The notes: generated from the letters alone by a model not told the origin. Counted from the first letter of the stretch, positions 42,684 to 51,619 are shown. The stretch: 64,000 nucleotides of DNA from Pseudosporangium ferrugineum (GCF_003002065.1 NZ_PVZG01000002.1:558001-622000), one strand, 5' to 3'. Numbers and translations: made by a program.

Positions 42684-43931
42684 CTACTTCTTACCGGAGG
42701 GGTCCGACAGAATCCGGGAGGTGATCTCGACGCCGGCGGCGCGGAGCCGGTCGACCAGGACGTCGCCGAGCGCGGTGGCGGGTGTCAGCACTCCACCGCC
42801 GGACGGCGGCAGCGAGTCGCGGTCGACGGCGAGCGCCAGGGCCGCCTCGCCGAACATCAGCGCGGTGGCGGCGTACCCGGGATCGCCCTTGGCCCGGAAG
42901 CGCGCCGTGTAGCGTGCGCCCGTCGTGGTTCTGGTGAAGATGTCCATCGTGAAGTGGCCGGTGCGCCGGGTCTCTTCGTCCGGGCCCTCGCCGGGCTTGG
43001 GCAGCAGCCGGTCGAGCACGAATCGGGTGGGCGGCATCGACAGGCCGGCGGCCAGCGCCACCAGACCGGTCTTGGTGCCGGCCGCGATCACGGGGGAGAG
43101 CGGCGAGGTGCCGACGCTCGTGGCCTCGCGGTACCGGAAGCTCCGCCCGTACGCGAACTGCCGCAACGCGTTGCTGCGCCGCACGACCCGCGTGTTGTAG
43201 GGGGCCATGACGAACGGCGCGAGGTTGCCCCGCAGCGCGGGATCGACCTCGGGACCGCGCAGCGTGACCAGGTCCTCCTGCCGTCCGAGGTCCGGCTCGG
43301 CGCTCCGGTCGGGGCTCAGCGAGTACGGGCTCGCCGCGATCCGCCGCAGGTCCCGGTCCTTGCGGACGGCGTCGAGCTGGTGCCGCAGGGAGTCGATCGT
43401 GCCGCCGCTGAACCCGCCGCGCAGCCTGGTCACGACCAGCGTCGTGTCGGTCAGCTCACCGGCCCCGTCCGCGGCCACCCGCCGGTGCAGAACGTGCACG
43501 CCGAGATCGGACGGGATGGAGTCGAAGCCGCAGGAGTGCACGATCCGGGCGCCGGTCGACCGCGCGAGCTCGTCGTTCTCGTCGATGCTGCGCCTGGCGA
43601 AGAGCACTTCACCGGTCAGGTCGGCGTAGTCGGTGCCCGCGGCCGCGCAGGCATGAGCGAGGGTACGGCCGTACTTCGCGTACGGTCCGGCGGTGGTCGC
43701 CACGACCCGGGTGGAGGCGGCCATCGCCGCCAGCCGGTCGGTGTCGTGCGCGTCGGCCACGATGACCGGCCAGTCGACCCCGAGGCGGTCCCGCACGGCG
43801 GCGAGCCGGTCGGCGGACCGCCCGGCAAGGGCGATCCGGGTGCCGGCCGGGGCGTGGGCGGCCAGGTATTCGGCGACGAGAACTCCGACGAAGCCGGTGG
43901 CGCCGTAGACGACGATGTCATGATCCCTCAT
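42684..43931 (-). CDS. Saccharopine dehydrogenase-like NAD(P)-binding protein (trans-acting enoyl reductase type)
   Basis: 415 residues from ATG 43931. N-terminal Rossmann fold: DIVVYGATGFVGVLVAEYLA and TRIALAGRSADRLAAVRDRL. Then VVATTAGPYAKYGRTLAHAC, the TDYADLTGEV motif of saccharopine-dehydrogenase-like enoyl reductases (mycobacterial Rv2449c/Rv2953 group), and IVHSCGFDSIPSDLGV. C-terminal part with GAPYNTRVVRRSNAL-like segment. It is probably an oxidoreductase on lipid or polyketide intermediates. Its start overlaps the stop of the GNAT gene by four bases, so the two are co-translated. Confidence 0.88.
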   Translation of the reverse strand: MRDHDIVVYGATGFVGVLVAEYLAAHAPAGTRIALAGRSADRLAAVRDRLGVDWPVIVADAHDTDRLAAMAASTRVVATTAGPYAKYGRTLAHACAAAGTDYADLTGEVLFARRSIDENDELARSTGARIVHSCGFDSIPSDLGVHVLHRRVAADGAGELTDTTLVVTRLRGGFSGGTIDSLRHQLDAVRKDRDLRRIAASPYSLSPDRSAEPDLGRQEDLVTLRGPEVDPALRGNLAPFVMAPYNTRVVRRSNALRQFAYGRSFRYREATSVGTSPLSPVIAAGTKTGLVALAAGLSMPPTRFVLDRLLPKPGEGPDEETRRTGHFTMDIFTRTTTGARYTARFRAKGDPGYAATALMFGEAALALAVDRDSLPPSGGGVLTPATALGDVLVDRLRAAGVEITSRILSDPSGKK

Positions 43932-44503
43932 GCCGGTCGATTGTCCGGCATGCCGGTTCCGGGCGCCGCGCCGTCCCTCAGACCGACGCAGTCGTACTCC
44001 CAGAAGGTGGCGGAATACACCAGGGTCCCGCTCATCCACGGCTCGTAGCCACGCAGCGGCATCACCTGGAAGGCAGCGTCGGGGATCCGCAGCGACGGCT
44101 TACGGAACCCGCGCTCGCCGCCCGGCGTGAATCCGAGGCGCGAGTAGTACGCCGGGTCCCCCTCGAGGAAGACGAGGGGGACCCCGCGCCCGTCCAGCAC
44201 CTCCAGCCCCGCGGCGATCAATGCACCCCCCACACCCTTTCTCCGGTACGCCGGAAGCACCGCGAGCGGACTCAGCACCTTCACCTCGACCAGCCGCGAC
44301 GGCGCGTCGAGGAGGCTGCGGGTGAACATGACGTTGCCCGCCACCGCGCCGTCGATCACCGCCACTAGCGACAGGGCGTCCGGATCGTCCCGGCGCAGAC
44401 CGTCGACCAGGGCGGCCACCACCGCACCCTCGTCCCCGAACGCCGTCCGGTGAAGCTCCAGCACGGCCGCATGGTCTCCGGGTCGTTCCGCGCGTATCTC
44501 CAT
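43928..44503 (-). CDS. GNAT-family N-acetyltransferase
   Basis: 191 residues. Acetyl-CoA binding motif A is at about 79-100 (SPLAVLPAYRRKGVGGALIA). The N-terminal strand/helix MEIRAERPGDHAAVLELHRT and YYSRLGFTPGGERGFRKPSL match the YhbS-like group, which usually has EGDPAYYxRxGF. The gene overlaps the reductase start by four bases (ATGA-type). Substrate unknown. Confidence 0.9.
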   Translation of the reverse strand: MEIRAERPGDHAAVLELHRTAFGDEGAVVAALVDGLRRDDPDALSLVAVIDGAVAGNVMFTRSLLDAPSRLVEVKVLSPLAVLPAYRRKGVGGALIAAGLEVLDGRGVPLVFLEGDPAYYSRLGFTPGGERGFRKPSLRIPDAAFQVMPLRGYEPWMSGTLVYSATFWEYDCVGLRDGAAPGTGMPDNRPA

Positions 44504-44583
44504 GTGCGCGGACGCTAACGGTGCTGCCCCGCGTCCACCACCGATTTGCCGTGTGACGCCGGATGTCCGCCCACCGTCGCCGG

Positions 44584-45366
44584 TCAGAACGCCGCGGTGG
44601 ACTGCCCACCGTCGATGGTCAGGACCGTGCCGTTGATGAAGGCCGCCTCGGGGGAGAGCAGGAAGGCGACGGGTGCGGCGATGTCCTCCGGGGCACCGAG
44701 CCGTCCCATGGGCGTGCCGGCGGCGTCGGCGAGCTCGCGCCAGTTGTCCCCGCCGGCCTCGCGCATCGCCCGCTCGACCAGGGGGGTGAGGACGCCGCCG
44801 GGTGCGATCGCGTTGACCCGGATGCCGAACCGGCCGTACTCGAGTGCGGCGCTGCGGGTGAGCCCGATGACGCCGTGCTTGGCCGCCACGTAGCCCGCGC
44901 GCTGCGCCACTCCCCGGATGCCGGCGAGGGATGCCATGTTGACGATCGCGCCCCGACGCTGCTCGCGCATGATCTTGAGCGTGTGCCGCATTCCCAGGTG
45001 GACCCCGACGAGGTTGACGCCGATCACGCGGTCGAGCTCCTCGGTGCCGTAGTCCTCGGTGAGGCCGTGCTTGCCCTCGATGCCGGCGTTGTTGACGACC
45101 CCGTCGATGCGCCCGAACGTCTCCATCGTCGCCCGGACGTAGCCGGCGACCTCCTCCTCCCGGGAGACGTCGGCCGTGACGAGCAGGGCGCGGGATCCGG
45201 GGGAGGCCTTCTCGAGCTCGTCGCCGGTGCCGGCCAGGCCCTGCTCGTCGACGTCGACCAGGGTCAGCTCCGCCCCCTCGGTGGCCAGGAGAACGGCGGT
45301 GGCGCGGCCGATGCCCGACCCCGCGCCGGTGACGATGACGGTCCGGCCGGTGAAGTCACGCACCAC
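44584..45366 (-). CDS. Short-chain dehydrogenase/reductase
   Basis: 260 residues, classical SDR. Cofactor motif VIVTGAGSGIGRATAVLLAT (10-29), a NAD(H)-favouring Asp after beta2 (LTLVDVDE), NNAG at about 91 (VVNNAGIEGKHGL), the catalytic Ser in MASLAGIRG, YVAAKHGV (Tyr-x-x-x-Lys) and the C-terminal AFINGTVLTIDGGQ. It is likely an alcohol dehydrogenase or 3-ketoacyl-type reductase. It is followed 33 bp downstream on the map by another redox gene on the same strand, perhaps one unit. Confidence 0.93.
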   Translation of the reverse strand: MVRDFTGRTVIVTGAGSGIGRATAVLLATEGAELTLVDVDEQGLAGTGDELEKASPGSRALLVTADVSREEEVAGYVRATMETFGRIDGVVNNAGIEGKHGLTEDYGTEELDRVIGVNLVGVHLGMRHTLKIMREQRRGAIVNMASLAGIRGVAQRAGYVAAKHGVIGLTRSAALEYGRFGIRVNAIAPGGVLTPLVERAMREAGGDNWRELADAAGTPMGRLGAPEDIAAPVAFLLSPEAAFINGTVLTIDGGQSTAAF

Positions 45367-45399
45367 GGCACCCCGTTTTCCCGGGCAGTTCCCCGCCGC

Positions 45400-46152
45400 T
45401 CACTCGGAGCCCAGCCCGGGCATGTATCCGCCGGCGGTGCCGCGTACGGCGGCGTCGACGAGTGTCCTGATCCGGTCGGCCGGAACCGGTGCGCCGGGGT
45501 TGGTGACGTGCCAGTGGTAGCCCTCCTCCCGGGAGAGGCCGTCGGGTGCCTTTCCGGCGAAGTAGGGCTGGACGTAGACCGGGGTGGCGGGTTCGCTGCG
45601 CCAGCTGTCGGCGAGGGTGCCGATGTCCACGGCGTCGTAGCCCAGGGTGTCGAGCAGCGCCGTCACCTGTGCCTTGGCGGCGGGGTCGTCGCCGGCGACG
45701 GGCAGGCCGCTGCGGTCCGGGTCGCCGGCGGGACGTGCGCGGTTGGCGAGGCTGATGGAGGTGATGTTGTTAAACGCCTTGACGACGCGGGAGCCGGCGA
45801 GGTGCTGCTGCACCAGCTGGCTCGAGGTGAACCGGTTCGAGTCCAGTTCGGCCATGCGGCCGTCGCGCTGCGGGTAGTAGTTCATCGTGTCGATCACCGT
45901 CTTTCCGGCCAGCTCCGCCGCGGGGAGCCGGCGGTAGGCGTGGAGCGGGATGGTGGCCACCACCAGGTCGCCGGCCCGCGCGGCGTCGGCGGGGGTGGCG
46001 GCGCGCGCGTGGTCGCCGAGTTCGGCGACCAGGTCGGCGAGGGAGTCCGGGCCGCGGGAGTTGCTCAGGACGACGTCCAGGCCGGCGGTGACGGCCAGGC
46101 GGGCCACGGTGGTGCCGATCATGCCGGCGCCGATGAATCCGAGGGTGGTCAT
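45400..46152 (-). CDS. NAD(P)/F420-binding reductase-like protein
   Basis: 250 residues. The N-terminal Rossmann fold TLGFIGAGMIGTTVARLAVT (about 3-22) with LSNSRGPDSL after beta2, then VVATIPLHAYRRLPAAELAG, DTMNYYPQRDG and VVKAFNNITSISLAN, is typical of NADPH-dependent F420 reductase-like (ProC-related) proteins. The C-terminal part is variable. Uses NADP or F420-type cofactors, substrate unknown. It is divergent from a TetR gene with TGTAGG repeats between; that TetR is its likely regulator. SDR gene follows 33 bp later. Confidence 0.87.
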   Translation of the reverse strand: MTTLGFIGAGMIGTTVARLAVTAGLDVVLSNSRGPDSLADLVAELGDHARAATPADAARAGDLVVATIPLHAYRRLPAAELAGKTVIDTMNYYPQRDGRMAELDSNRFTSSQLVQQHLAGSRVVKAFNNITSISLANRARPAGDPDRSGLPVAGDDPAAKAQVTALLDTLGYDAVDIGTLADSWRSEPATPVYVQPYFAGKAPDGLSREEGYHWHVTNPGAPVPADRIRTLVDAAVRGTAGGYMPGLGSE

Positions 46153-46181
46153 GGTTCCTCCAGTCGACGTTTCCCTACGAC

Positions 46182-46216
46182 TGTAGGTTAACCGACAAGT
46201 GTAGGCAATGTAGGCT
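46182..46216. promoter_or_regulatory. Divergent promoter and TGTAGG-repeat operator
   Basis: TGTAGG occurs at 46182, 46200 and 46209, and CCTAC-GACT-GTAGG forms a small palindrome at 46174-46187. Plus strand: TTAACC (46188-46193), 17 bp, TAGGCT (46211-46216), seven bases before the TetR GTG. Minus strand: TTGCCT (46208-46203), 17 bp, TACAGT (46185-46180). The two promoters overlap face to face, so one bound repressor would block both. Confidence 0.5.
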
Positions 46217-46223
46217 GGCTCAC

Positions 46224-46832
46224 GTGTCGAGAACGGAAGGCGGCCCTGCCGTGGGTGATCGCCGGGTGCGGCGTACCCACGCGGCCCTCCAAGGTGCGCT
46301 GATCCGGCTGGCCGAGGATCGCGAGCTGTCGCAGATCAGCGTCGCCGACGTCGCCGGCCAGGCGGGCGTGAGCCGGTCGACCTTCTACGACCACTACCGG
46401 GACGTGCACGAGCTGGCCGAGGCCGCCTGCACGGGGATGATCGACGAGTTGGTCGACGTGATGACCGCCCTCGGCGGCGACCACGGGACGGGAGACCCGA
46501 TCGGGTCGCTGCGGACGTTCTTCGCCGCCCTCGCCGAGCATGCGAGCCTGTACCGCAGTCTGCTGGGACCGCAGGGAAGTGCCCGCGTCATCGACCACAT
46601 CCGGCGCCGCATGTCGGCCGCCGCGTTGACGAGGGCGACCGGTGGCGGCACGGCCGCGCCCGGCGACCCGCTCCACGTGCCCGCCGCGTTCATCGCGGGC
46701 GCGCTCGTCGGGGTGGCCACCGACTGGCTGCAGCGCGGCTGCGCGCACACCCCGTCGGAGATGGCCGAGCTCACCTGGCCGATCCTCTCCGTCTGCCACT
46801 TCGGCACGCGCGCCCCGGCGCCCCGGCCCTGA
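46224..46832 (+). CDS. TetR-family transcriptional regulator
   Basis: 202 residues, GTG start after a close -10 element. HTH at about 15-62 (RRTHAALQGALIRLAEDREL, VAGQAGVSRSTFYDHYRDVH). The ligand domain is of the TetR_C_7/AcrR-like variable kind (SLRTFFAALAEHASLYRSLL). It is divergent from the F420-reductase-like gene and its TGTAGG repeats, and it should repress itself and that gene. A strong hairpin terminates it. Confidence 0.92.
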   Translation: MSRTEGGPAVGDRRVRRTHAALQGALIRLAEDRELSQISVADVAGQAGVSRSTFYDHYRDVHELAEAACTGMIDELVDVMTALGGDHGTGDPIGSLRTFFAALAEHASLYRSLLGPQGSARVIDHIRRRMSAAALTRATGGGTAAPGDPLHVPAAFIAGALVGVATDWLQRGCAHTPSEMAELTWPILSVCHFGTRAPAPRP

Positions 46833-46868
46833 CCCGTGGCGAGCGCGGGCCGCCGCGCCCGCCACGGG
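46833..46868. terminator. Bidirectional intrinsic terminator
   Basis: A 36-bp hairpin with 16-bp arms, one mismatch and a 4-base loop: CCCGTGGCGAGCGCGG, GCCG, CCGCGCCCGCCACGGG. It sits between the convergent TetR and MDR genes, right after the TetR stop codon. Confidence 0.75.
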
Positions 46869-46871
46869 AGG

Positions 46872-47882
46872 TCATGTCAGGTCGAGGAGCACTTTGCCGA
46901 CCACGCCGTTCTCCGCGGCGAGGTGCGCCGCCGCGGTCTCGGCCAGCGGGAAGCGCAGCAGCGGCAACCCGTGCTCCTCGCCCACGCCCATCGCGCCGTC
47001 GCGTACCGCCGCGGTGACGTCGTCGGCCGCGGCGGCCAGCCGCTCGGCGTCCCGGAAGAGGTAGAAGAACTGGTACCGGACGTCGAGCGCGATGTTGCGG
47101 GTGACGTCCAGGTGCAGCTCGCGGCCGGTGCCCGCGTAGACGGCGATCGTGCCGCCGATCTCGAGCACCGCCAGGTCGAGCTCGATGTTCTCGCTCACGG
47201 AGACCTCGACGATGAGGTCCACGCCGCCGCCGGCCGCCGTACGGATCTCGGTCGCCGGGTCGCCCTCCCGGTAGTTGACCACGTGATGGGCGCCGGCCGC
47301 GGTGGCCAGCGCCGCCTTCTCCGGCCCGCTGACCGTGGCGATCACGGTGGCGCCGGCCCAGCGGGCGAGCTGGACCGCGGCGTGCCCGACCGCTCCCGCC
47401 CCACCGGCCACCAGCACCGTCCAGCCCTCCAGCGCCCCGGGAGCCAGGCGCCGTGGACCGTCCTCGGCGACCGTGAGGGCCCGGTGCGCGGACAGTGCGG
47501 GGATGCCCAGTGACGCGCCCAGCTCGAACGAGGCGTCGTCCGGCAGCGGCCGCGCCGAGGACGCCGGAACGACTGTGAACTCCTGAGCGGTGCCGGCGGC
47601 CCTCGGCGTCACCGCCCCGAACAACCACGCCCGGTCGCCGCGCGCGAACGTGCCGACCCCCGGACCGACCGCGTCGATTTCGCCGGCACCGTCGTAGTGC
47701 GGGGTCAGCTCCGGAAACGGCAACGGCCATCTGGGGTTGGAACGCATCACCAGGTCGGCCGGGTTGATGCCGGAGGCGCGGATGCGGACCCGGACCTCCC
47801 CGGGCCCCGGCTCGGGCACGTCCCGGTCGACGAGCTTCAGGACGACCGGGTCGCCTTTTTCGCGGTACACGACGGCTTTCAT
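46872..47882 (-). CDS. MDR-superfamily NADPH:quinone reductase-like protein
   Basis: 336 residues from ATG 47882. GroES-like domain with MKAVVYREKGDPVVLKLVDR, EVRVRIRASGINPADLVMRS and PHYDGAGEIDAVGPGVGTFA. The Rossmann portion has VLVAGGAGAVGHAAVQLARW and TVIATVSGPEKAALATAAGA, with HHVVNYREGDP following. There is no structural zinc Cys lobe, so this is the quinone reductase/QOR branch. It reduces enones or quinones with NADPH. It is divergent from the Baeyer-Villiger monooxygenase gene. Confidence 0.92.
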   Translation of the reverse strand: MKAVVYREKGDPVVLKLVDRDVPEPGPGEVRVRIRASGINPADLVMRSNPRWPLPFPELTPHYDGAGEIDAVGPGVGTFARGDRAWLFGAVTPRAAGTAQEFTVVPASSARPLPDDASFELGASLGIPALSAHRALTVAEDGPRRLAPGALEGWTVLVAGGAGAVGHAAVQLARWAGATVIATVSGPEKAALATAAGAHHVVNYREGDPATEIRTAAGGGVDLIVEVSVSENIELDLAVLEIGGTIAVYAGTGRELHLDVTRNIALDVRYQFFYLFRDAERLAAAADDVTAAVRDGAMGVGEEHGLPLLRFPLAETAAAHLAAENGVVGKVLLDLT

Positions 47883-47943
47883 GCATCGATCATCGTTGCC
47901 GCCCGGCCGTCGCGCCCTATGTTCTGTGCCTCTCATCCCAAGC

Positions 47944-47973
47944 TTGATTTCATCCTTGAAGTGTGTCTACTGT
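47944..47973 (+). promoter_or_regulatory. Promoter of the Baeyer-Villiger monooxygenase gene
   Basis: TTGATT (47944-47949), 18-bp spacer, TACTGT (47968-47973). The leader would be about 120 bases and ends with AAGGAGAGG before the ATG at 48102. Confidence 0.45.
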
Positions 47974-48101
47974 CGAGCCACCGACGAGCCGGCACTCTCC
48001 CGGATCGCGTCTGCGAGGCCGTCGGCGCCGGCGTCGTCCCTCCGGACGCGCCTCCCGGCCTCGACCGGGCGATCGATCTCAACGTCCAAGAAGGAGAGGT
48101 C

Positions 48102-49844
48102 ATGTCAGACGGCATCGATCTGGAGTTGTTGCGCGCGAAGTACCGCACCGAGCGGGACCGGCGCATCCGGCCCGACGGCAGCGCGCAGTACCGGGCCGCC
48201 GCCGGCGAGTTCGGCTTCTACGCCGACGACCCGTGGACCCCGCGCATCGAGCGGGAGACCCTGCACGACCGGGTCGACGCGATCGTCATCGGCGGCGGCT
48301 TCGGCGGGCTGCTGGCCGGGGCCCGCCTGCGCCGGGCCGGCATCGACCGGATCCGCACCATCGAGGAGGCCGGCGACTTCGGCGGCACCTGGTACTGGAA
48401 CCGCTACCCCGGCCTGCACTGCGACATCGAGTCCTATGTGTACCTGCCGCTGCTGGAGGAGGTCGGCTACGTCCCGAAGTGGCGCTACGCCCCCGGCGAG
48501 GAGATCCGGCAGCACGCCATGGCGATCGGCCGGACGTTCGACCTCTACCGCGACGCCTGCTTCCAGACCCGGGTCACCGAGATGCGCTGGGACGAGGACG
48601 CCACCGAGTGGATCGTGCGTACCGACCGCGGCGACGAGATGCGCGCCGAGTACGTGGTCGTCACGCTGGGCGCGTTGAGCAAGCCGAAGCTGCCCGGCAT
48701 CCCGGGCATCGAGAACTTCCGCGGGCACACCTTCCACACCAGCCGCTGGGACTACGGCTACACCGGCGACGACCTCGAGAAGCTCGCCGGCAAGCGGGTC
48801 GCCGTGTTCGGCACCGGCGCCACCGGCGTCCAGGTCGTACCGCCGCTCGCGGAGGCCGCCGGTCACCTGTACGTCTTCCAGCGCACACCCTCCACCGTGG
48901 ACGTCCGCGACAACCGCCCCACCGACGAGGCGTGGGCCGCCTCGCTGCGCCCCGGCTGGCAGCGCGACCGCATGGAGAACTTCCTCAAGTCCGTCACCGG
49001 GGTCCCGGTCGAGCAGGATCTGGTCGGCGACGGCTGGACCGCCAACTCGGCCCTGCACCGCAGGGTGCTGCCGGGCGTCACCGTGCTGAGCGACGAGCAG
49101 GAGGAGCTCGTCGACGCCCACAAGATGAACCGGATCCGCGCCCGGGTCGACACCGTCGTCGCCGATCCCGCCACCGCGGAGAAGCTCAAGCCCTGGTACC
49201 GCTACATCTGCAAGCGGCCCTGCTTCAGCGACCTCTACCTACAGGCCTTCAACCGGCCCACGGTGACCCTGGTCGACACCGCCGACTCCGGCGGCATGCC
49301 CGAGATCGGTACGCACACCGTCGCCGGTTATGAGATCGACTGCATCATCTTCGCCACCGGGTACGAGGCCGGCGTCACCGACGTCATGTCCGGACGGATG
49401 CTGATCCACGGCCGCGACGGCGTCACCCTGCTCGACTCGTGGAAGGCCGCCGGACCGCGCACCCTGCACGGCATGACGATCCCCGGCTTCCCCAACCTGT
49501 TCCTGATGAGCTTCCTGCACGCCGTGACCGCGTCCAACTTCGTGCACGTCCTCGACGAGCAGGCGCGCCACATCGGCGCCATCGTGGCCGAGGCCCGCTC
49601 CCGCGCCGCCCGCTACGTGGAGCCGGCCGCCGACGCCGCCGACGCCTGGGTGGCCACCATCGCCGAGACAGCCGTCGACAACTACGATTTCCAGCTCGAC
49701 TGCACGCCGAGCTTCTACAACAACGAGGGCCACCCGGTCAGATCCTCCCTGGCGGCCGTGCAGTACGGGCGGGGACCGATCGCCTTCTTCGACCTGCTGC
49801 GCGAATGGCGCTCCACCGACGGTTTCGCGAAAGTCCTGCACTAG
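48102..49844 (+). CDS. Baeyer-Villiger-type flavin monooxygenase
   Basis: 580 residues from ATG 48102 with an excellent AAGGAGAGG site. First Rossmann fold is VDAIVIGGGFGGLLAGARLR (FAD) and GGTWYWNRYPGLHCDIESYV. The BVMO fingerprint FxGxxxHxxxW is present as FRGHTFHTSRW (about 206-216), followed by the NADPH-binding VAVFGTGATGVQVVPPLAEA and the IIFATGYEAG motif near the C-terminal half. It inserts oxygen beside a ketone to give an ester or lactone, the cyclohexanone/phenylacetone monooxygenase type. Divergent from an MDR reductase; together they could process ketones, as an inference from neighbours. Confidence 0.93.
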   Translation: MSDGIDLELLRAKYRTERDRRIRPDGSAQYRAAAGEFGFYADDPWTPRIERETLHDRVDAIVIGGGFGGLLAGARLRRAGIDRIRTIEEAGDFGGTWYWNRYPGLHCDIESYVYLPLLEEVGYVPKWRYAPGEEIRQHAMAIGRTFDLYRDACFQTRVTEMRWDEDATEWIVRTDRGDEMRAEYVVVTLGALSKPKLPGIPGIENFRGHTFHTSRWDYGYTGDDLEKLAGKRVAVFGTGATGVQVVPPLAEAAGHLYVFQRTPSTVDVRDNRPTDEAWAASLRPGWQRDRMENFLKSVTGVPVEQDLVGDGWTANSALHRRVLPGVTVLSDEQEELVDAHKMNRIRARVDTVVADPATAEKLKPWYRYICKRPCFSDLYLQAFNRPTVTLVDTADSGGMPEIGTHTVAGYEIDCIIFATGYEAGVTDVMSGRMLIHGRDGVTLLDSWKAAGPRTLHGMTIPGFPNLFLMSFLHAVTASNFVHVLDEQARHIGAIVAEARSRAARYVEPAADAADAWVATIAETAVDNYDFQLDCTPSFYNNEGHPVRSSLAAVQYGRGPIAFFDLLREWRSTDGFAKVLH

Positions 49845-49870
49845 GGAGGGCATGTGGCCCCTTCTCGGGC

Positions 49871-49886
49871 ATACCCCCGTGGGTAT
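49871..49886. promoter_or_regulatory. CsoR/CstR-type operator (ATACCC-CCGT-GGGTAT)
   Basis: A perfect 6-bp inverted repeat with a 4-base centre, of the C-tract/G-tract form bound by CsoR-family repressors (copper or persulfide sensors). A -10-like TATCCT overlaps its right arm (49884-49889). It is 46 bp upstream of the CoA-disulfide-reductase/rhodanese gene. Confidence 0.6.
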
Positions 49887-49932
49887 CCTGTAGCGGGGGC
49901 CGCCGCGGGGGCGGCCGGGAGGTGAGGGCCGG

Positions 49933-51579
49933 ATGAAGACCGTCATCGTGGGTGCCGTGGCCGGCGGGATGTCGGCGGCGACGCGGCTGCGCCGCCTCGA
50001 TCCGGCTGCCGAGATCGTGGTGTGCGAACGCGGCGAGCACGTCTCGTACGCCAACTGCGGGCTGCCGTACCACATCGGCGGGGTGATCGCCGACCGTCAG
50101 GCGCTGCTGCTGCAGACGCCGGACAGCCTGCGCGCCCGCTTCGACCTTGACGTGCGGACGCGTACCGAGGTGACCGCGATCGACCGTGCCCGCCGGCTGG
50201 TGCGGCTTCGGGAGGCCGGCGGCCGGGAGTACGAGGAGAGCTATGACCGGCTCGTTCTCAGCCCGGGTGCGGCACCGTTCGTGCCGGACCTGCCCGGCGT
50301 CGAGCGGGCGTTGACCCTGCGGTCGGTCAGCGACGCCGACCGGTTCACCGCCCTGCTCGCCGACCGGCGGCCGCGCACCGCCGTGGTCGTCGGCGGCGGC
50401 TTCATCGGTCTGGAGACCGCCGAGAACCTCCGCCGCCGAGGACTGCGGGTCAGCCTGGTCGAACTCGATCGGCAGGTACTCGCCCCGCTGGACGCGGAAA
50501 TGGTCACCGCCGTGCACGCCGAACTGCGCCGCCACGACGTGGCCCTGCACCTGGGGACAGCCTTGACCAAGGTGCTGCCCGACGCCGTGCAGCTCGACGG
50601 CGGGCGCCTGCTCGACGCCGACCTGGTGGTGCTCGCGATCGGCGTACGCCCGGAGACCGGCCTGGCCCGCGCCGCCGGACTGACCATCGGCCCGCGCGGC
50701 GGCATCGCCGTCGACGAGACCATGCGTACCAGCGACCCGCACATCTACGCCGTCGGCGACGCCGTCGAGAAGAGCGACCACCTCAGCGGCGAAGCTGCCC
50801 TGATTCCGCTCGCCAACACCGCCAACAGGCAGGGCCGGCTGGCCGCCGACGCGATCGCCGGCCGGCCCGCACGCCTGGACGGACGCCTCGGCACCGCCAT
50901 CGTGCAGATCTTCGACCTGACCGTGGCCGTCACCGGCTGGAGCGAGAAGCGACTCCGCGCCGCGGGCCGCCCCTACCAGGCGATTCACACCCACCCCGCC
51001 TCGCACGCCGGCTACTACCCCGGCGCCCGGACCATGGCCCTGAAACTGCTGTTCGACCCCCACGACGGCCGCATGCTGGGCGCCCAGGCCGTCGGGGGCG
51101 ACGGCGTCGACAAACGCATCGACGTCATCGCGACCGCCATGCGCGCCGGCCTGACCGCCGACCAGCTCGCCGACCTGGAACTCGCCTACGCGCCCGCCTT
51201 CGGCTCCGCCAAGGACCCGGTCAACATGCTCGGCTACATCGCCGACAACCTCCTCACCGACCGGCAGCGCACGGTCCAGTGGCACGAGCTCGATGCGGCC
51301 GTCGGCGCCGGCGCCACCCTGATCGACGTACGCACCGCGGCCGAGCACGCCGCCGGGCACATTCCGGGGTCGATCAACCTGCCTGTCGACGAACTCGGCG
51401 ACCGCCTGCCCGAGGTGCCCGACGGCGAGGTGATCGTCTACTGCGAGGTCGGCCAACGCGGCCACACCGCCACCGCGCTGCTGACCGGCCGGGGTCGCCG
51501 AGCCGCCAACCTCGACGGCGGCTACCGCACCTGGCGCGCCGGCATGACGAGCCCTTGGGCCGATCCTCGCCACGGATAG
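49933..51579 (+). CDS. CoA-disulfide reductase-like flavoprotein fused to a rhodanese domain
   Basis: 548 residues. FAD-dependent pyridine-nucleotide-disulfide oxidoreductase at 1-440: TVIVGAVAGGMSAATRLRRL, active Cys42 in SYANCGLPYHIGG, NAD-binding VVVGGGFIGLETAENLRRRG and IYAVGDAVEK. The Rhodanese domain at about 455-540 carries Cys504 in the loop CEVGQRG (EVIVYCEVGQRG). This architecture (CoADR-RHD) reduces CoA disulfide or persulfide and moves sulfane sulfur. A CsoR/CstR-like palindrome upstream matches the known control of such sulfur genes by persulfide sensors, though no csoR gene lies in the window. Confidence 0.92.
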   Translation: MKTVIVGAVAGGMSAATRLRRLDPAAEIVVCERGEHVSYANCGLPYHIGGVIADRQALLLQTPDSLRARFDLDVRTRTEVTAIDRARRLVRLREAGGREYEESYDRLVLSPGAAPFVPDLPGVERALTLRSVSDADRFTALLADRRPRTAVVVGGGFIGLETAENLRRRGLRVSLVELDRQVLAPLDAEMVTAVHAELRRHDVALHLGTALTKVLPDAVQLDGGRLLDADLVVLAIGVRPETGLARAAGLTIGPRGGIAVDETMRTSDPHIYAVGDAVEKSDHLSGEAALIPLANTANRQGRLAADAIAGRPARLDGRLGTAIVQIFDLTVAVTGWSEKRLRAAGRPYQAIHTHPASHAGYYPGARTMALKLLFDPHDGRMLGAQAVGGDGVDKRIDVIATAMRAGLTADQLADLELAYAPAFGSAKDPVNMLGYIADNLLTDRQRTVQWHELDAAVGAGATLIDVRTAAEHAAGHIPGSINLPVDELGDRLPEVPDGEVIVYCEVGQRGHTATALLTGRGRRAANLDGGYRTWRAGMTSPWADPRHG

Positions 51580-51604
51580 ACCGGGGTCGCTCGCCCGGCC
51601 GTGC

Positions 51605-51619
51605 GGGACCTTCGGCCCT
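51605..51619. promoter_or_regulatory. DevR/OsdR-like box
   Basis: GGGACCTTCGGCCCT, of the GGGAC-n4-GGCCC type bound by NarL-type hypoxia/dormancy regulators in actinobacteria. It is 61 bp before the enolase start codon. Confidence 0.4.

Noticed and set aside
49845..49932. Copper operon (CsoR with copA/copZ)
   Set aside because: The palindrome is CsoR-like, but the next gene is a CoADR-rhodanese fusion and no copper gene is adjacent. A persulfide-type regulator is more likely.
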